A DNA stretch of 47,951 nucleotides. Origin: JAFEDN01 sp963818985. GTDB lineage: Bacteria; Pseudomonadota; Gammaproteobacteria; Coxiellales; Coxiellaceae. The notes beneath the pieces were generated by a model. That model made no database searches, had not been told where the DNA came from, and saw only the letters and a list, made by a program, of their open reading frames with translations. The stretch spans positions 1 through 47,951 of the forward strand of contig CAWFUJ010000011.1 of the NCBI GenBank assembly GCA_963818985.1, written 5' to 3'. Positions 35,197 through 43,362 of this stretch are shown piece by piece; the first letter of the stretch is position 1, and the number at the start of each line of letters is the position of its first letter. Made by a program: the position numbers and the translations under genes.

Positions 35197-36105
35197 ATGA
35201 CTCAATTCATTGGCATCGAAGGTGGCGGCACTAAATTTATCTGCGCTTATGGATCTGGTCCAAATGATCTCCACCAACGCACTCAAATCCGTACCGCCGC
35301 CCCTGAGGTGACTATGCGTGAGCTCATTGAATATATTCGTAATATCCAAAAAAAAGTGAAAATCTCTGGAATCGGCGCATCTGTATTTGGCCCTTTAGAT
35401 TTAGACCGCGAATCAAGAACTTATGGGTATATCACCAGCACACCTAAACTCGCCTGGGTCAATTTCGATTTTGTCGGAACTCTCAAGCGCGAATTCAATT
35501 TACCTATCGGGTTTGACACCGATGTGAATGCCGCAGCCATCAGTGAATATCGATGGGGCAATGCCAAAAACCTGAGTGATCTATTATATTTGACGGTAGG
35601 AACAGGAATTGGCGGCGGCATCATTGTTGATCATAAATTAGTGCATGGCGCCATGCATCCAGAAATGGGCCACATCCTCATCCCCCAAGATATCCAACAC
35701 GATTCATTTTCCGGAGTCTGCAAATATCATGGTAATTGTTTAGAGGGTTTAGCCTCTGGCCCTGCTATTAAAGAACGATGGCGGGTGAAATCGGCCTTAG
35801 ATTTACCTGAAGAACATCCAGGCTGGGAGCTGGAGGCTAATTACCTAGGCATTGCCCTAGCCAATTATACCATGAGTTTTTCACCAAAAAGAATTATTAT
35901 TGGCGGCGGTGTTATGCGTCAAACTCATTTAATCTCCAAAATTCGTCAACAATTGCTTAAGCATTTAGGTGGCTATATTCAAAATCCTACTGTCATCCAA
36001 GGTATTGAGAATTATATTGTGGAACCAGGTTTACATGAAAATGCAGGCGTGTGTGGAGCAATTGCTCTAGCTGCATTAGCAAAAGGAGTTAAAAATGAGT
36101 CATAA
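35197..36105 (+). CDS. ROK-family sugar kinase (fructokinase/mannokinase type)
   Basis: The 302-aa kinase begins IGIEGGGTKFICAYG (phosphate-1 loop). It has FGPLDLD, the sugar-site segment DTDVNAAAISEYRWG, the phosphate-2 motif TVGTGIGGGIIV, and the ROK zinc motif HILIPQDIQHDSFSGVCKYH with NCLEGLASGP. That pattern fits bacterial fructokinases/mannokinases of the ScrK/YdhR group. ATG 35197 is preceded by CAGGAG six bases upstream. It overlaps the cupin gene by 11 bases. Confidence 0.88.
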   Translation: MTQFIGIEGGGTKFICAYGSGPNDLHQRTQIRTAAPEVTMRELIEYIRNIQKKVKISGIGASVFGPLDLDRESRTYGYITSTPKLAWVNFDFVGTLKREFNLPIGFDTDVNAAAISEYRWGNAKNLSDLLYLTVGTGIGGGIIVDHKLVHGAMHPEMGHILIPQDIQHDSFSGVCKYHGNCLEGLASGPAIKERWRVKSALDLPEEHPGWELEANYLGIALANYTMSFSPKRIIIGGGVMRQTHLISKIRQQLLKHLGGYIQNPTVIQGIENYIVEPGLHENAGVCGAIALAALAKGVKNES

Positions 36106-36457
36106 TGAACAGGGTAAAATTTATCAACGGCCGTGGGGAAGTTATCAAACTTTATTTATAGAAGACAATTATCAGGTCAAATTATTATTAATCAATCCTG
36201 GCGGTCGATTGTCCTTACAAAAACATTTTAAGCGTGCCGAACACTGGGTAGTCGTGGCCGGAACCCCAACGTTGACGATTAATGAGCAAACTAAAGTTTA
36301 TCAAGTCAATGAAAGTGTTTTTATTGCCCGTGAAGCCATCCATCGAATTGAAAATTTCAGCGAACAGGTTTGCAAACTCATTGAAGTGCAAGTCGGCGAC
36401 TATCTAGGTGAAGATGACATAGTCCGTCTAGAAGATATCTATGGCCGCAATTCGTAA
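36095..36457 (+). CDS. Cupin, mannose-6-phosphate isomerase type II domain
   Basis: The 120-aa single-domain protein matches the C-terminal isomerase domain of bifunctional ManC/AlgA: YQRPWGSYQTLF, VKLLLINPGGRLSLQKHFKR, AEHWVVVAGTPTLTINE and the second cupin motif FIAREAIHRIEN. It would interconvert mannose-6-phosphate and fructose-6-phosphate. With the kinase and permease it makes a compact route from an imported hexose to fructose-6-phosphate. The guanylyltransferase half of ManC is absent. Confidence 0.85.
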   Translation: MSHNEQGKIYQRPWGSYQTLFIEDNYQVKLLLINPGGRLSLQKHFKRAEHWVVVAGTPTLTINEQTKVYQVNESVFIAREAIHRIENFSEQVCKLIEVQVGDYLGEDDIVRLEDIYGRNS

Positions 36458-36476
36458 TAACCCTAGAGTCGAGTGC

Positions 36477-36587
36477 TTAGAGCCAATTCTCAACTTTAAG
36501 TTTTGGAACGCGCGAGAATTCTTTTCCATTATTAGTGACTAGAACAGCATGAATAGATTGGGCAAGGGCTGCAATCATTAAATCCAT
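36477..36587 (-). pseudogene. vapC: VapC (PIN-domain toxin) remnant
   Basis: Only 36 codons remain: MDLMIAALAQSIHAVLVTNN then GKEFSRVPKLKVENWL. This is the conserved end of VapC ribonucleases (D..IAA.A.....LVT.N..EF..V..L..ENW), with the last acidic residues of the PIN site. The N-terminal two thirds and any vapB antitoxin are gone; purF begins to read only 7 bases away. It is too short to act as an RNase. Confidence 0.75.
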
Positions 36588-36593
36588 TTACCA

Positions 36594-38114
36594 TTAGGAC
36601 GCATTTCCCTCGCCCTGACGGGAGAGGGGATGAACTTGTTTTAGCTTGGTTTGTTCGCTGCGTATTTCTGCAAGTTCGGCGAGGTATTCCGTGCTGATGT
36701 CTCGGGTTATATATTGGCCCGTAAAGACTGAGTCTTCAAAACGTTTAACTCGGTCCTCCTCTGAGCTTGCGGCTTCATTGACTGACTCATACAAGTCATC
36801 TAAATCTTGATAAATCAACCAATCTGCGCCTATAAACTGCGCGACTTGTTCGACCGACCGATTAAATGCGACCAATTCCTTGGCGTTTGGCATATCGATT
36901 CCATACACATTTGGATGACGAACAGGAGGTGCAGCGGAAGCAAAATAAACTTTGTTAGCACCTGCCTCACGAGCCATTTGAATAATTTCTTTAGAAGTTG
37001 TACCTCGCACAATAGAATCATCCACCAATAAAACATTTCTATTCGCGAATTCAGTTTTCATGGCATTTAACTTCATTCGTACCGAACTACGGCGCAGCGC
37101 TTGCGCTGGCATAATAAAAGTACGGCCAATATAACGATTTTTGACAAATCCCTCTGAGTAAGGGACACCCAACCGCTGCGCCAACGGCAAGGCCACGGTT
37201 CGACTGGTGTCGGGAATTGGAATCACGACATCCACATCATGTTGAGGACGTAATTTAAGAATTTTTTCCGCTAAACGCTTTCCCATATTTATTCGAGCAT
37301 GATATACCGAAATATGATCAATGACAGAATCGGGTCGCGCTAAATAAACATATTCAAATAAACAAGGCGAACTTTGAACTATTTCTGCACATTGTTGCTG
37401 ATGGACTTTCCCAGTTTGATCAATAAAAATTGCTTGACCGGGGGCAACGTCATCTATCAGCTGATATCCTAAGGCGTCCAAAGCGATACTTTCAGAAGCG
37501 ATCATATAGTCAAAACCTAATTCCGTTTTGCGTTTACCATACACCAGCGGACGAATACCATAAGGGTCGCGGAAGGCAATGATTCCATAACCGGTGATCA
37601 TGGCAATGGCAGAGTAAGCGCCATGCACCCGCTGATAGACTTTTTTTAAAGCGGAAAATAGTTCACTAGGAGTCAGCCTCATCCCACCGGTTTTCTGCAA
37701 TTCATGGGCAAAAATGTTCAATAGCACTTCGGTATCGGATTCGGTATTTAAATGACGTAGATCACTGCGAATTAAATCATTGGCCAGGGCTTTAGCATTG
37801 GTGAGATTGCCATTATGAACAATACTAAGCCCATAAGGCGAATTGACATAAAAAGGTTGGGATTCTTCAGGATCCTGAGTCCCAGCTGTAGGATAACGGA
37901 CATGTCCCAAACCCATACGCCCTTGCAAATGCTGCATATGCGATTTTTGAATAGCATCACGTACCAAACCATTGGCTTTTCTTAAAAATACCCGTTGCCC
38001 ATCGCTAGTCATAATCCCAGCGGCATCTTGTCCGCGATGCTGGATTATGGTCAATGCGTCGTATATATCTTGATTGACTGAACCGGTCGCTAAAATACCC
38101 ACAATGCCACACAT
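36594..38114 (-). CDS. purF: Amidophosphoribosyltransferase
   Basis: The 506-aa enzyme starts the purine pathway by making phosphoribosylamine from PRPP and glutamine. After the initiator Met comes the nucleophilic Cys2 in MCGIVGIL. Glutaminase motifs include GHVRYPTAGT and VHNGNLTNA, and the PRPP loop is VLLVDDSIVRGTTSKEI. The order with cvpA, dedD, folC, accD and truA is the classic gammaproteobacterial one. Its last residues (HPLSRQGEGNAS) come from the palindrome at 36607-36628, similar to the added tail of DusA. Confidence 0.96.
   Translation of the reverse strand: MCGIVGILATGSVNQDIYDALTIIQHRGQDAAGIMTSDGQRVFLRKANGLVRDAIQKSHMQHLQGRMGLGHVRYPTAGTQDPEESQPFYVNSPYGLSIVHNGNLTNAKALANDLIRSDLRHLNTESDTEVLLNIFAHELQKTGGMRLTPSELFSALKKVYQRVHGAYSAIAMITGYGIIAFRDPYGIRPLVYGKRKTELGFDYMIASESIALDALGYQLIDDVAPGQAIFIDQTGKVHQQQCAEIVQSSPCLFEYVYLARPDSVIDHISVYHARINMGKRLAEKILKLRPQHDVDVVIPIPDTSRTVALPLAQRLGVPYSEGFVKNRYIGRTFIMPAQALRRSSVRMKLNAMKTEFANRNVLLVDDSIVRGTTSKEIIQMAREAGANKVYFASAAPPVRHPNVYGIDMPNAKELVAFNRSVEQVAQFIGADWLIYQDLDDLYESVNEAASSEEDRVKRFEDSVFTGQYITRDISTEYLAELAEIRSEQTKLKQVHPLSRQGEGNAS
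36607..36628. repeat. CCCTCGCC/GGAGAGGG palindrome inside the purF 3' end
   Basis: Eight-base arms with one mismatch around CTGACG. It encodes the C-terminal tail of PurF and is followed by the vapC remnant. Confidence 0.55.
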
Positions 38115-38124
38115 GTTATCACCA

Positions 38125-38697
38125 CTATATATTTTTTTGATTACTTGGAATTTTACTCACAGGCTGAGGCTGTTCATCTTTTTCTATCCAATAAGAAATA
38201 TTCACTATTTTTTCCGGTAAGACCCGACGCAACCAACCGACTAGCCCTTTAAATTGCGGGATCAATTGAGATTCCTTAACCTCGGGTTCATTTTTTAAAA
38301 CACTCACCTGAACAAATAATAATACCAATGCAATGATCAAAATACCTCGAGCAAAACCAAATACCAGACCTAAAAGCCGATCAGTGAATGGGACGCCCGT
38401 TCGATGCCAGACCATCGTCCGTATCAATACATTAATGGTAATACCAATGATTAAGATGACAATGAAAATAATGGCAAATGCGACAAAATATCGAGCTGTC
38501 GCAGAATCAATCCAAGAAGATAGATGATTAGCCAAAGGATGCGCGAATTTAAAAGCCAATAATAAAGCAACAATCCAGGTTATGAGTGATATTAATTCAC
38601 AAATAAAACCACGAATCACTCCTATCAATAAAGATAAAAGCACCACGCCAATGATTAAATAATCAATCCAATTAAAACTATACCAATGCGTACTCAT
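38125..38697 (-). CDS. cvpA: CvpA-family membrane protein
   Basis: The 190-aa protein has four membrane helices in its first 135 residues with the CvpA patterns WIDYLIIGVVLLSLLIGVIR at the start and LIGITINVLIRTMV, then DRLLGLVFGFARGILI. Gene order purF-cvpA is widespread; the protein is needed for colicin V production and envelope integrity in E. coli. The polar tail ends in NQKNI. Its ATG overlaps the dedD stop by four bases. Confidence 0.92.
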   Translation of the reverse strand: MSTHWYSFNWIDYLIIGVVLLSLLIGVIRGFICELISLITWIVALLLAFKFAHPLANHLSSWIDSATARYFVAFAIIFIVILIIGITINVLIRTMVWHRTGVPFTDRLLGLVFGFARGILIIALVLLFVQVSVLKNEPEVKESQLIPQFKGLVGWLRRVLPEKIVNISYWIEKDEQPQPVSKIPSNQKNI

Positions 38698-39428
38698 TCT
38701 CTAACAATTCCGCTCAATTTAAATTGATTTTTAATTTGTTGTTGAAGCACAAGCGCTTTCTTATGGGAATTAACGGGACCGACAATCACTCTAAATGTAT
38801 TGTTTGGCCCCGGTTGAATAGACGCTTTCACACCTTGCTGCTGGAGTTTAGCAACTAATTGCTTTGCGTAGGTAGGTTCAGTAAAACTACCCACCTGCAC
38901 TACCCAACTGCTGGCAGCCGGTGGTGGCAAGCGTTTGGAGGATTTATTAGAAACTTGCCCAGACTCAAATTGAACTGATTGTGAACTGAGTGTGAGCTCT
39001 GGCGGCGGATTAGCTTCCATAGGCTTATAATCTTCGCTAGCCACTGGGCTCGGCAATGCTGCGGAGCCCTCATTTTGCACGGTCGTTAACTCAGAATCAG
39101 GTTGGAAATTAGCCGCCTGCGTCGATTGAGTCAGCTCTGCATCAGGATTGGCCGTGACGGCGGGAGTGGCTTGCGCTTCAGCGTCAGCCAAGGCTTGATC
39201 AGATTGAACCATGGTTGCTACTGAAGCAGGTTGCGGTGTTTGCTCCGCTACTTGATTGGCGGTTTGATTTAAAGTGGATTCACTACTTGGCGTGGCCACA
39301 TGAGAATGACTAAAAATAAATGGTAAAAAAATCGCTAGAATCAGCAGTAAAACTGCTCCGCCGGCGATACGCTGTTTAAATTTAGCCCTTGAACTATGAA
39401 TTGAAGTGTGTTCGTTCAAATCTCTCAT
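38694..39428 (-). CDS. dedD: DedD-like SPOR-domain cell-division protein
   Basis: The 244-aa protein has a single membrane anchor (about residues 21-41), a long low-complexity Ala/Gln/Pro/Ser linker, and a C-terminal SPOR domain at 168-244 (SSWVVQVGSFTEPTYAKQLV; KASIQPGPNNTFRVIVGPV). SPOR domains bind denuded peptidoglycan at the division septum. Four-base overlaps join it to folC and cvpA. Confidence 0.9.
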   Translation of the reverse strand: MRDLNEHTSIHSSRAKFKQRIAGGAVLLLILAIFLPFIFSHSHVATPSSESTLNQTANQVAEQTPQPASVATMVQSDQALADAEAQATPAVTANPDAELTQSTQAANFQPDSELTTVQNEGSAALPSPVASEDYKPMEANPPPELTLSSQSVQFESGQVSNKSSKRLPPPAASSWVVQVGSFTEPTYAKQLVAKLQQQGVKASIQPGPNNTFRVIVGPVNSHKKALVLQQQIKNQFKLSGIVRE

Positions 39429-40711
39429 ACTTTTGTCTCCTGGCTTAATAAATACTGCCGCGCTTGCGCAACAGTGTAAAATGAACCGAATATTAAAATT
39501 GAATCGTTCACATCCACCACTGCAAGTGCCGATTGCAAGGCTTTCTCGACCGTCATGTACTGCTCACAATTTTTAACACCTAATAAAGTAAGCGCGGTAT
39601 GCAGCTGTCGGGCTTTTGCGCCGCGGGCGCAAGCTAATGAGGCAACATACCAGTGGTCTACATAGTGTAATAAAGGTTGGACAGTTCCTGCAATATCTTT
39701 ATCAGCTAGCATACCCAAAACAGCTATTCTACGCCCTGGTATCGACAATGTCTGCCATTGTTCTGCTAACCAATGCCCACCCTGAGGATTATGCGCTACA
39801 TCTAGGTAACAAGATACAGAATTTGTACTCATTTTTTCAAAACGACCCGGTAACCAGGCCTTGGCCAAACCCTCTTTCATATCAGCCTCGGTAATAGGTA
39901 AATGGCTCTGCAATAATTCAACCACCATTAAACTGGTCGCTGCATTTTGGTGCTTTAATGCGAGCTTTGGCAATTGAGATATTTGGCGTTCTGGGCCCCA
40001 CCATTGCCAAGTTGAATCATCAGATTGATGATGATAGCCAAATTCATATTTTAATCCGTACCAAGAGGATTTGAGTTGAGCGGCTATCGGTTTTAAATTA
40101 TGAGGAGGTTCAGGATCCCCACACACCACGGGACAATTTGGACGAAAAATTCCCGCTTTTTCTTTGGCTATGGAAGCTCGATCTGGACCTAACCATTCAG
40201 TATGATCTAAGTCGATGGTGGTTATAACAGCGATGTCAGCATCGACAATGTTCACTGCGTCCAGGCGACCACCTAGACCCACCTCTAATATCAATAAATC
40301 CAAATTTTTTGCTTGAAATATTTGTAAGGCCGCTAGAAAGGTAAATTCGAAAAAACTGAGTGAATACTCTTGGCGATTTTGTTCAGTTACTTTAAAAGCG
40401 TTTAGCAATTCTTGATTGTTAACCATTTGATTAACAATGCGTATTCGCTCGTTAAACACCGATAAATGTGGGGAAGTGAAAGCACCCACTCGATATCCCG
40501 CTGCACTGTATATACTTTCTAAAAACTTGACACAAGAACCCTTACCATTGGTTCCGGTGACGGTCACGACTGGACAAGAGAATTGCTGCCAACCTAAAGG
40601 TTTCGCCACAGCAATAACCCGCTCTAAACCCAAATCCATTTCCTTGGGGTGGAGTTGGCTTATATAATCCAACCATTGTTGAAGGTTACGAGGCGACAGG
40701 TTCTGGGGCAT
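39425..40711 (-). CDS. folC: Dihydrofolate/folylpolyglutamate synthase
   Basis: The 428-aa Mur-ligase-like enzyme adds glutamate to folates. The P-loop is VTVTGTNGKGSCVKFLE (about 46-62), followed by TSPHLSVFNERIRI, ILEVGLGGRLDAVNIVD and TTIDLDHTEWLG. The C-terminal domain carries DVAHNPQGG. It overlaps accD by 26 bases upstream and dedD by four downstream. Confidence 0.95.
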   Translation of the reverse strand: MPQNLSPRNLQQWLDYISQLHPKEMDLGLERVIAVAKPLGWQQFSCPVVTVTGTNGKGSCVKFLESIYSAAGYRVGAFTSPHLSVFNERIRIVNQMVNNQELLNAFKVTEQNRQEYSLSFFEFTFLAALQIFQAKNLDLLILEVGLGGRLDAVNIVDADIAVITTIDLDHTEWLGPDRASIAKEKAGIFRPNCPVVCGDPEPPHNLKPIAAQLKSSWYGLKYEFGYHHQSDDSTWQWWGPERQISQLPKLALKHQNAATSLMVVELLQSHLPITEADMKEGLAKAWLPGRFEKMSTNSVSCYLDVAHNPQGGHWLAEQWQTLSIPGRRIAVLGMLADKDIAGTVQPLLHYVDHWYVASLACARGAKARQLHTALTLLGVKNCEQYMTVEKALQSALAVVDVNDSILIFGSFYTVAQARQYLLSQETKV

Positions 40712-41546
40712 GAGTCAACTTTGCAATGAGATGAGCTATTTTGCTACGCATTATACGCCGATCGACAATCATATCGATAGCACCATGTTCCAACAGAAAC
40801 TCGCTGCGCTGGAAACCCTCAGGCAGGGTTTGGCGTATGGTTTGTTCAATGACTCGAGGGCCAGAGAAGCCAATTAATGCATTAGGTTCGGCAATAATAA
40901 TGTCGCCTAGCATCGCCAAACTCGCTGAGACTCCGCCCATAGTTGGGTCTGTTAATATTGAAATATAAGGGACCCCTCCCTTCGCTAATCTCGCTAATAC
41001 TGCACTGGTTTTGGCCATTTGAAATAAGGAATACAACCCTTCCTGCATACGCGCTCCGCCACTGGTGGAGAAGCAAATAAAAGGAATTTTTTTGGCTAGG
41101 GCCGCTTGTGCGCCCACGACAAACCGCTCACCTACGCCAGCACTCATCGACCCACCGATAAAATTAAAGTCAAAATTGGCAACGATGACCGGAATTTTTT
41201 CAAGGGTTCCTGCCATGACAATTAAAGCTTCTTTCTCCCCAGAATTTCTTTGAGCGACTTGCAAACGATCTCGGTATTTTTTCGAGTCTTTAAATTTTAA
41301 CCAATCTTTTGGTCTAACGTTTTGACCAAGCTCTATACGACCTTCTGGGTCTAAAAATAAATCCAAGCGCTTGCGCGCACCGATTCGCATATGGTAGTTG
41401 CACTTGACGCAGACTTCATAATTATTCTCTAGTTCAGCCCTGTACAGGGTTGCCTGGCAAGACTCGCATTTACTCCAAACTCCTTCGGGGACGCCTTTTT
41501 TCTTGGCGGTAGAAACCTTTGGCAATAGCTTTTCAAACCAGCTCAT
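40686..41546 (-). CDS. accD: Acetyl-CoA carboxylase carboxyltransferase subunit beta
   Basis: The 286-aa subunit starts MSWFEKLLPKVST, with a four-cysteine zinc ribbon (CESCQ..CVKCNYH, residues 27-49) and the carboxyltransferase signature GGARMQEGLYSLFQMAKT plus DPTMGGVSASLAMLGD. It works with AccA in the first step of fatty acid synthesis. The open frame continues upstream to 41609, but ATG 41546 has GAGG seven bases before it and matches the family start. Confidence 0.96.
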   Translation of the reverse strand: MSWFEKLLPKVSTAKKKGVPEGVWSKCESCQATLYRAELENNYEVCVKCNYHMRIGARKRLDLFLDPEGRIELGQNVRPKDWLKFKDSKKYRDRLQVAQRNSGEKEALIVMAGTLEKIPVIVANFDFNFIGGSMSAGVGERFVVGAQAALAKKIPFICFSTSGGARMQEGLYSLFQMAKTSAVLARLAKGGVPYISILTDPTMGGVSASLAMLGDIIIAEPNALIGFSGPRVIEQTIRQTLPEGFQRSEFLLEHGAIDMIVDRRIMRSKIAHLIAKLTHAPEPVAS

Positions 41547-41645
41547 ATTGGATACCTCTTCGGGGATTATACAAAATTCTGCTATCGAGTTGTACCCCCA
41601 CTCCGTCAATATTGACTCTGCAGTAGTTCAACATAACAAAATTGG

Positions 41646-42440
41646 TTAGGGTAAAAAAAATGGGCCTAGGGGAGAATGGGGTAGATCGAATTCTTCTGGG
41701 TATTTTACTTCAACTAAATATAAGCCATTGGGTTGAATTGTTATGCCTGCACAACGACGATCACGGCTTTGTAAAACTTCTTTGGCCCATTCGGGTGGTT
41801 TTTCACCACTGCCAATCGCCACCAACACGCCGACAATATTGCGCACCATATGAAGTAAAAATGCATTGGCTTGAATATCTATCACGATCATTCGCCGGTA
41901 GCGAATCACTTCGATATCGAAAATTTGTCGAATCGGCGAATTTGATTGACAACCCGCACCCCGAAAAGCACTAAAATCATGCTCGCCTAGTAAATATTTG
42001 GCGCCCTCATACATTCGCTCTTCATTTAATAATCGATAGTACCAACCTACAGCATTACGTAAAATTCCAGGCCTAATCTCATGATTGTAAATAATATATC
42101 TGTAGCGGCGAAGCAGTGCGGAAAAACGCGCATGGAAATTCATCCATACATGCTTAGCCCAAACCACACTGATATCAGCGGGAAGATTGCTGTTGGCACC
42201 AAAGACCCAAGCATGATCGTTGCGATTTACCTTGGCGTCAAAGTGAACAATTTGACCAGTGGCATGGACTCCAGCATCAGTCCGGCCAGAACAGGTCACT
42301 GCGACTGGATGATTGGCGACGTAGGACAAAGCTTTTTCAACTGTCGCCTGCAAGGTCAATAATCCATCTTGGTTTTGCCAACCATAATAATGCGTACCTT
42401 CATAACGCAAACATAAAGCAATACGTTTAATATTTTCCAT
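41646..42440 (-). CDS. truA: tRNA pseudouridine(38-40) synthase
   Basis: The 264-aa enzyme has RIALCLRYEGTHYYGWQ at the start and the catalytic motif CSGRTDAGVHATGQIVHFD with the nucleophilic Asp55. Later motifs are NLPADISVVWA and FLLHMVRNIVG. It modifies the anticodon arm of many tRNAs. It precedes accD by 99 bases. Its upstream region holds the second copy of the 68-bp repeat. Confidence 0.95.
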   Translation of the reverse strand: MENIKRIALCLRYEGTHYYGWQNQDGLLTLQATVEKALSYVANHPVAVTCSGRTDAGVHATGQIVHFDAKVNRNDHAWVFGANSNLPADISVVWAKHVWMNFHARFSALLRRYRYIIYNHEIRPGILRNAVGWYYRLLNEERMYEGAKYLLGEHDFSAFRGAGCQSNSPIRQIFDIEVIRYRRMIVIDIQANAFLLHMVRNIVGVLVAIGSGEKPPEWAKEVLQSRDRRCAGITIQPNGLYLVEVKYPEEFDLPHSPLGPFFLP

Positions 42441-42482
42441 TACTTAATGTTTTCCATTTTAAACACTCCTCCTGAGGAGGGC

Positions 42483-42550
42483 GCGTCGGCTCCGCCGAGC
42501 GGAGGATACAAACAGGAAGCAATTCTCGCTGTACCCAGCGAGAATTGCTG
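42483..42550 (-). repeat. 68-bp dispersed repeat, copy 2
   Basis: Reverse-oriented copy of 30241-30309, including the hairpin CAATTCTCGCTG/CAGCGAGAATTG and the CGCTCGGCGGAGCCGA palindrome. It sits between the FimV-like gene stop and truA, so it follows a gene 3' end in the same sense as copy 1 follows holA. Confidence 0.7.
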
Positions 42551-42553
42551 AAA

Positions 42554-43276
42554 TTAATTGATTTTAGCTAACAATACCTTGGCTTCTTGCCGATGTTCTT
42601 CACTATTACCATCACCGATTATTTCCGCCAGGGTCTCACGTGCAGCAACGTAATCTTCCATAGCAATATAAGCTCGAGCCAGATCTAATTTAGCTGGAAT
42701 CGCCTCACTACTGCCCATAAAATCATATTCACATTGAGTATCGTTTTCTTCTTCCTTGGGTTTAATTGCCTCAGGTGGATTAAGCGTGGCAGCTCGCACG
42801 GTCTTAAGAGATTTTTTTCTATAAGCAATTAATGTGAGAACAAATAAAATCACCATAAAGGACGCCAGTCCAGCTAGTAAGTATTGTTGTTTATTAATTT
42901 GTTGCTGCAAGTTCCCTAGCCGTTGTTGGAGCTCACTCTGATTATTTTGTAGATCATCAACAAGCTGCGATAAGCCTGTGATTTCTTTGGAGAAATTGCT
43001 ATCAGTTTTGGCTGTCTCAGCCGCCTGATCTGGCACTTTAACCACCGGGGGTTTAGTCACTATGGGGGGAGCTGGATCTGCATCCTCTCCTTGTTGATAA
43101 GAAGCAGCCACCAGAGAGGGATCTTCGATCGTATTAGTGGGATTAACTTGATTAACGGAATTCGCGCTATTGACAGAGTTAGGAGAGTTAACCGAGTTAG
43201 TGTCGCTCCCGCCCACTGCCAGGGCAATCAAAGGCGCAAATAACAAACTAATCACTAACATTAATATTTTTTTCAT
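42554..43276 (-). CDS. Short FimV-like protein
   Basis: The 240-aa protein has a signal peptide (MKKILMLVISLLFAPLIALA). An Asn/Ser/Val tandem stretch follows, NSVNS repeated about four times at 25-50, then a coiled coil at 100-130 and a membrane helix at about 132-152. The C-terminal FimV domain reads CEYDFMGSSEAIPAKLDLAR and AIMEDY-like AYIAMEDYVAARETL. FimV proteins organise pili and the cell pole; this version lacks the LysM domain and most of the usual length (E. coli homologue and Pseudomonas FimV are much larger). ATG 43276 is preceded by AGGAGT, so the upstream MIGVF is excluded. FimV genes often sit next to truA, as here. Confidence 0.85.
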   Translation of the reverse strand: MKKILMLVISLLFAPLIALAVGGSDTNSVNSPNSVNSANSVNQVNPTNTIEDPSLVAASYQQGEDADPAPPIVTKPPVVKVPDQAAETAKTDSNFSKEITGLSQLVDDLQNNQSELQQRLGNLQQQINKQQYLLAGLASFMVILFVLTLIAYRKKSLKTVRAATLNPPEAIKPKEEENDTQCEYDFMGSSEAIPAKLDLARAYIAMEDYVAARETLAEIIGDGNSEEHRQEAKVLLAKIN

Positions 43277-43362
43277 AAAAACTCCTATCAACTGAACTTG
43301 GATTTATTTTAACATAGTCATTATACCTATTCCCAGGAAATAAATTATATTGAGATTTGCTT

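Noticed and set aside
43130..43205. NSVNS tandem stretch as a mobile or phase-variable repeat
   Set aside because: Units differ in codons and the stretch lies in a low-complexity linker after a signal peptide; ordinary for FimV-like proteins.
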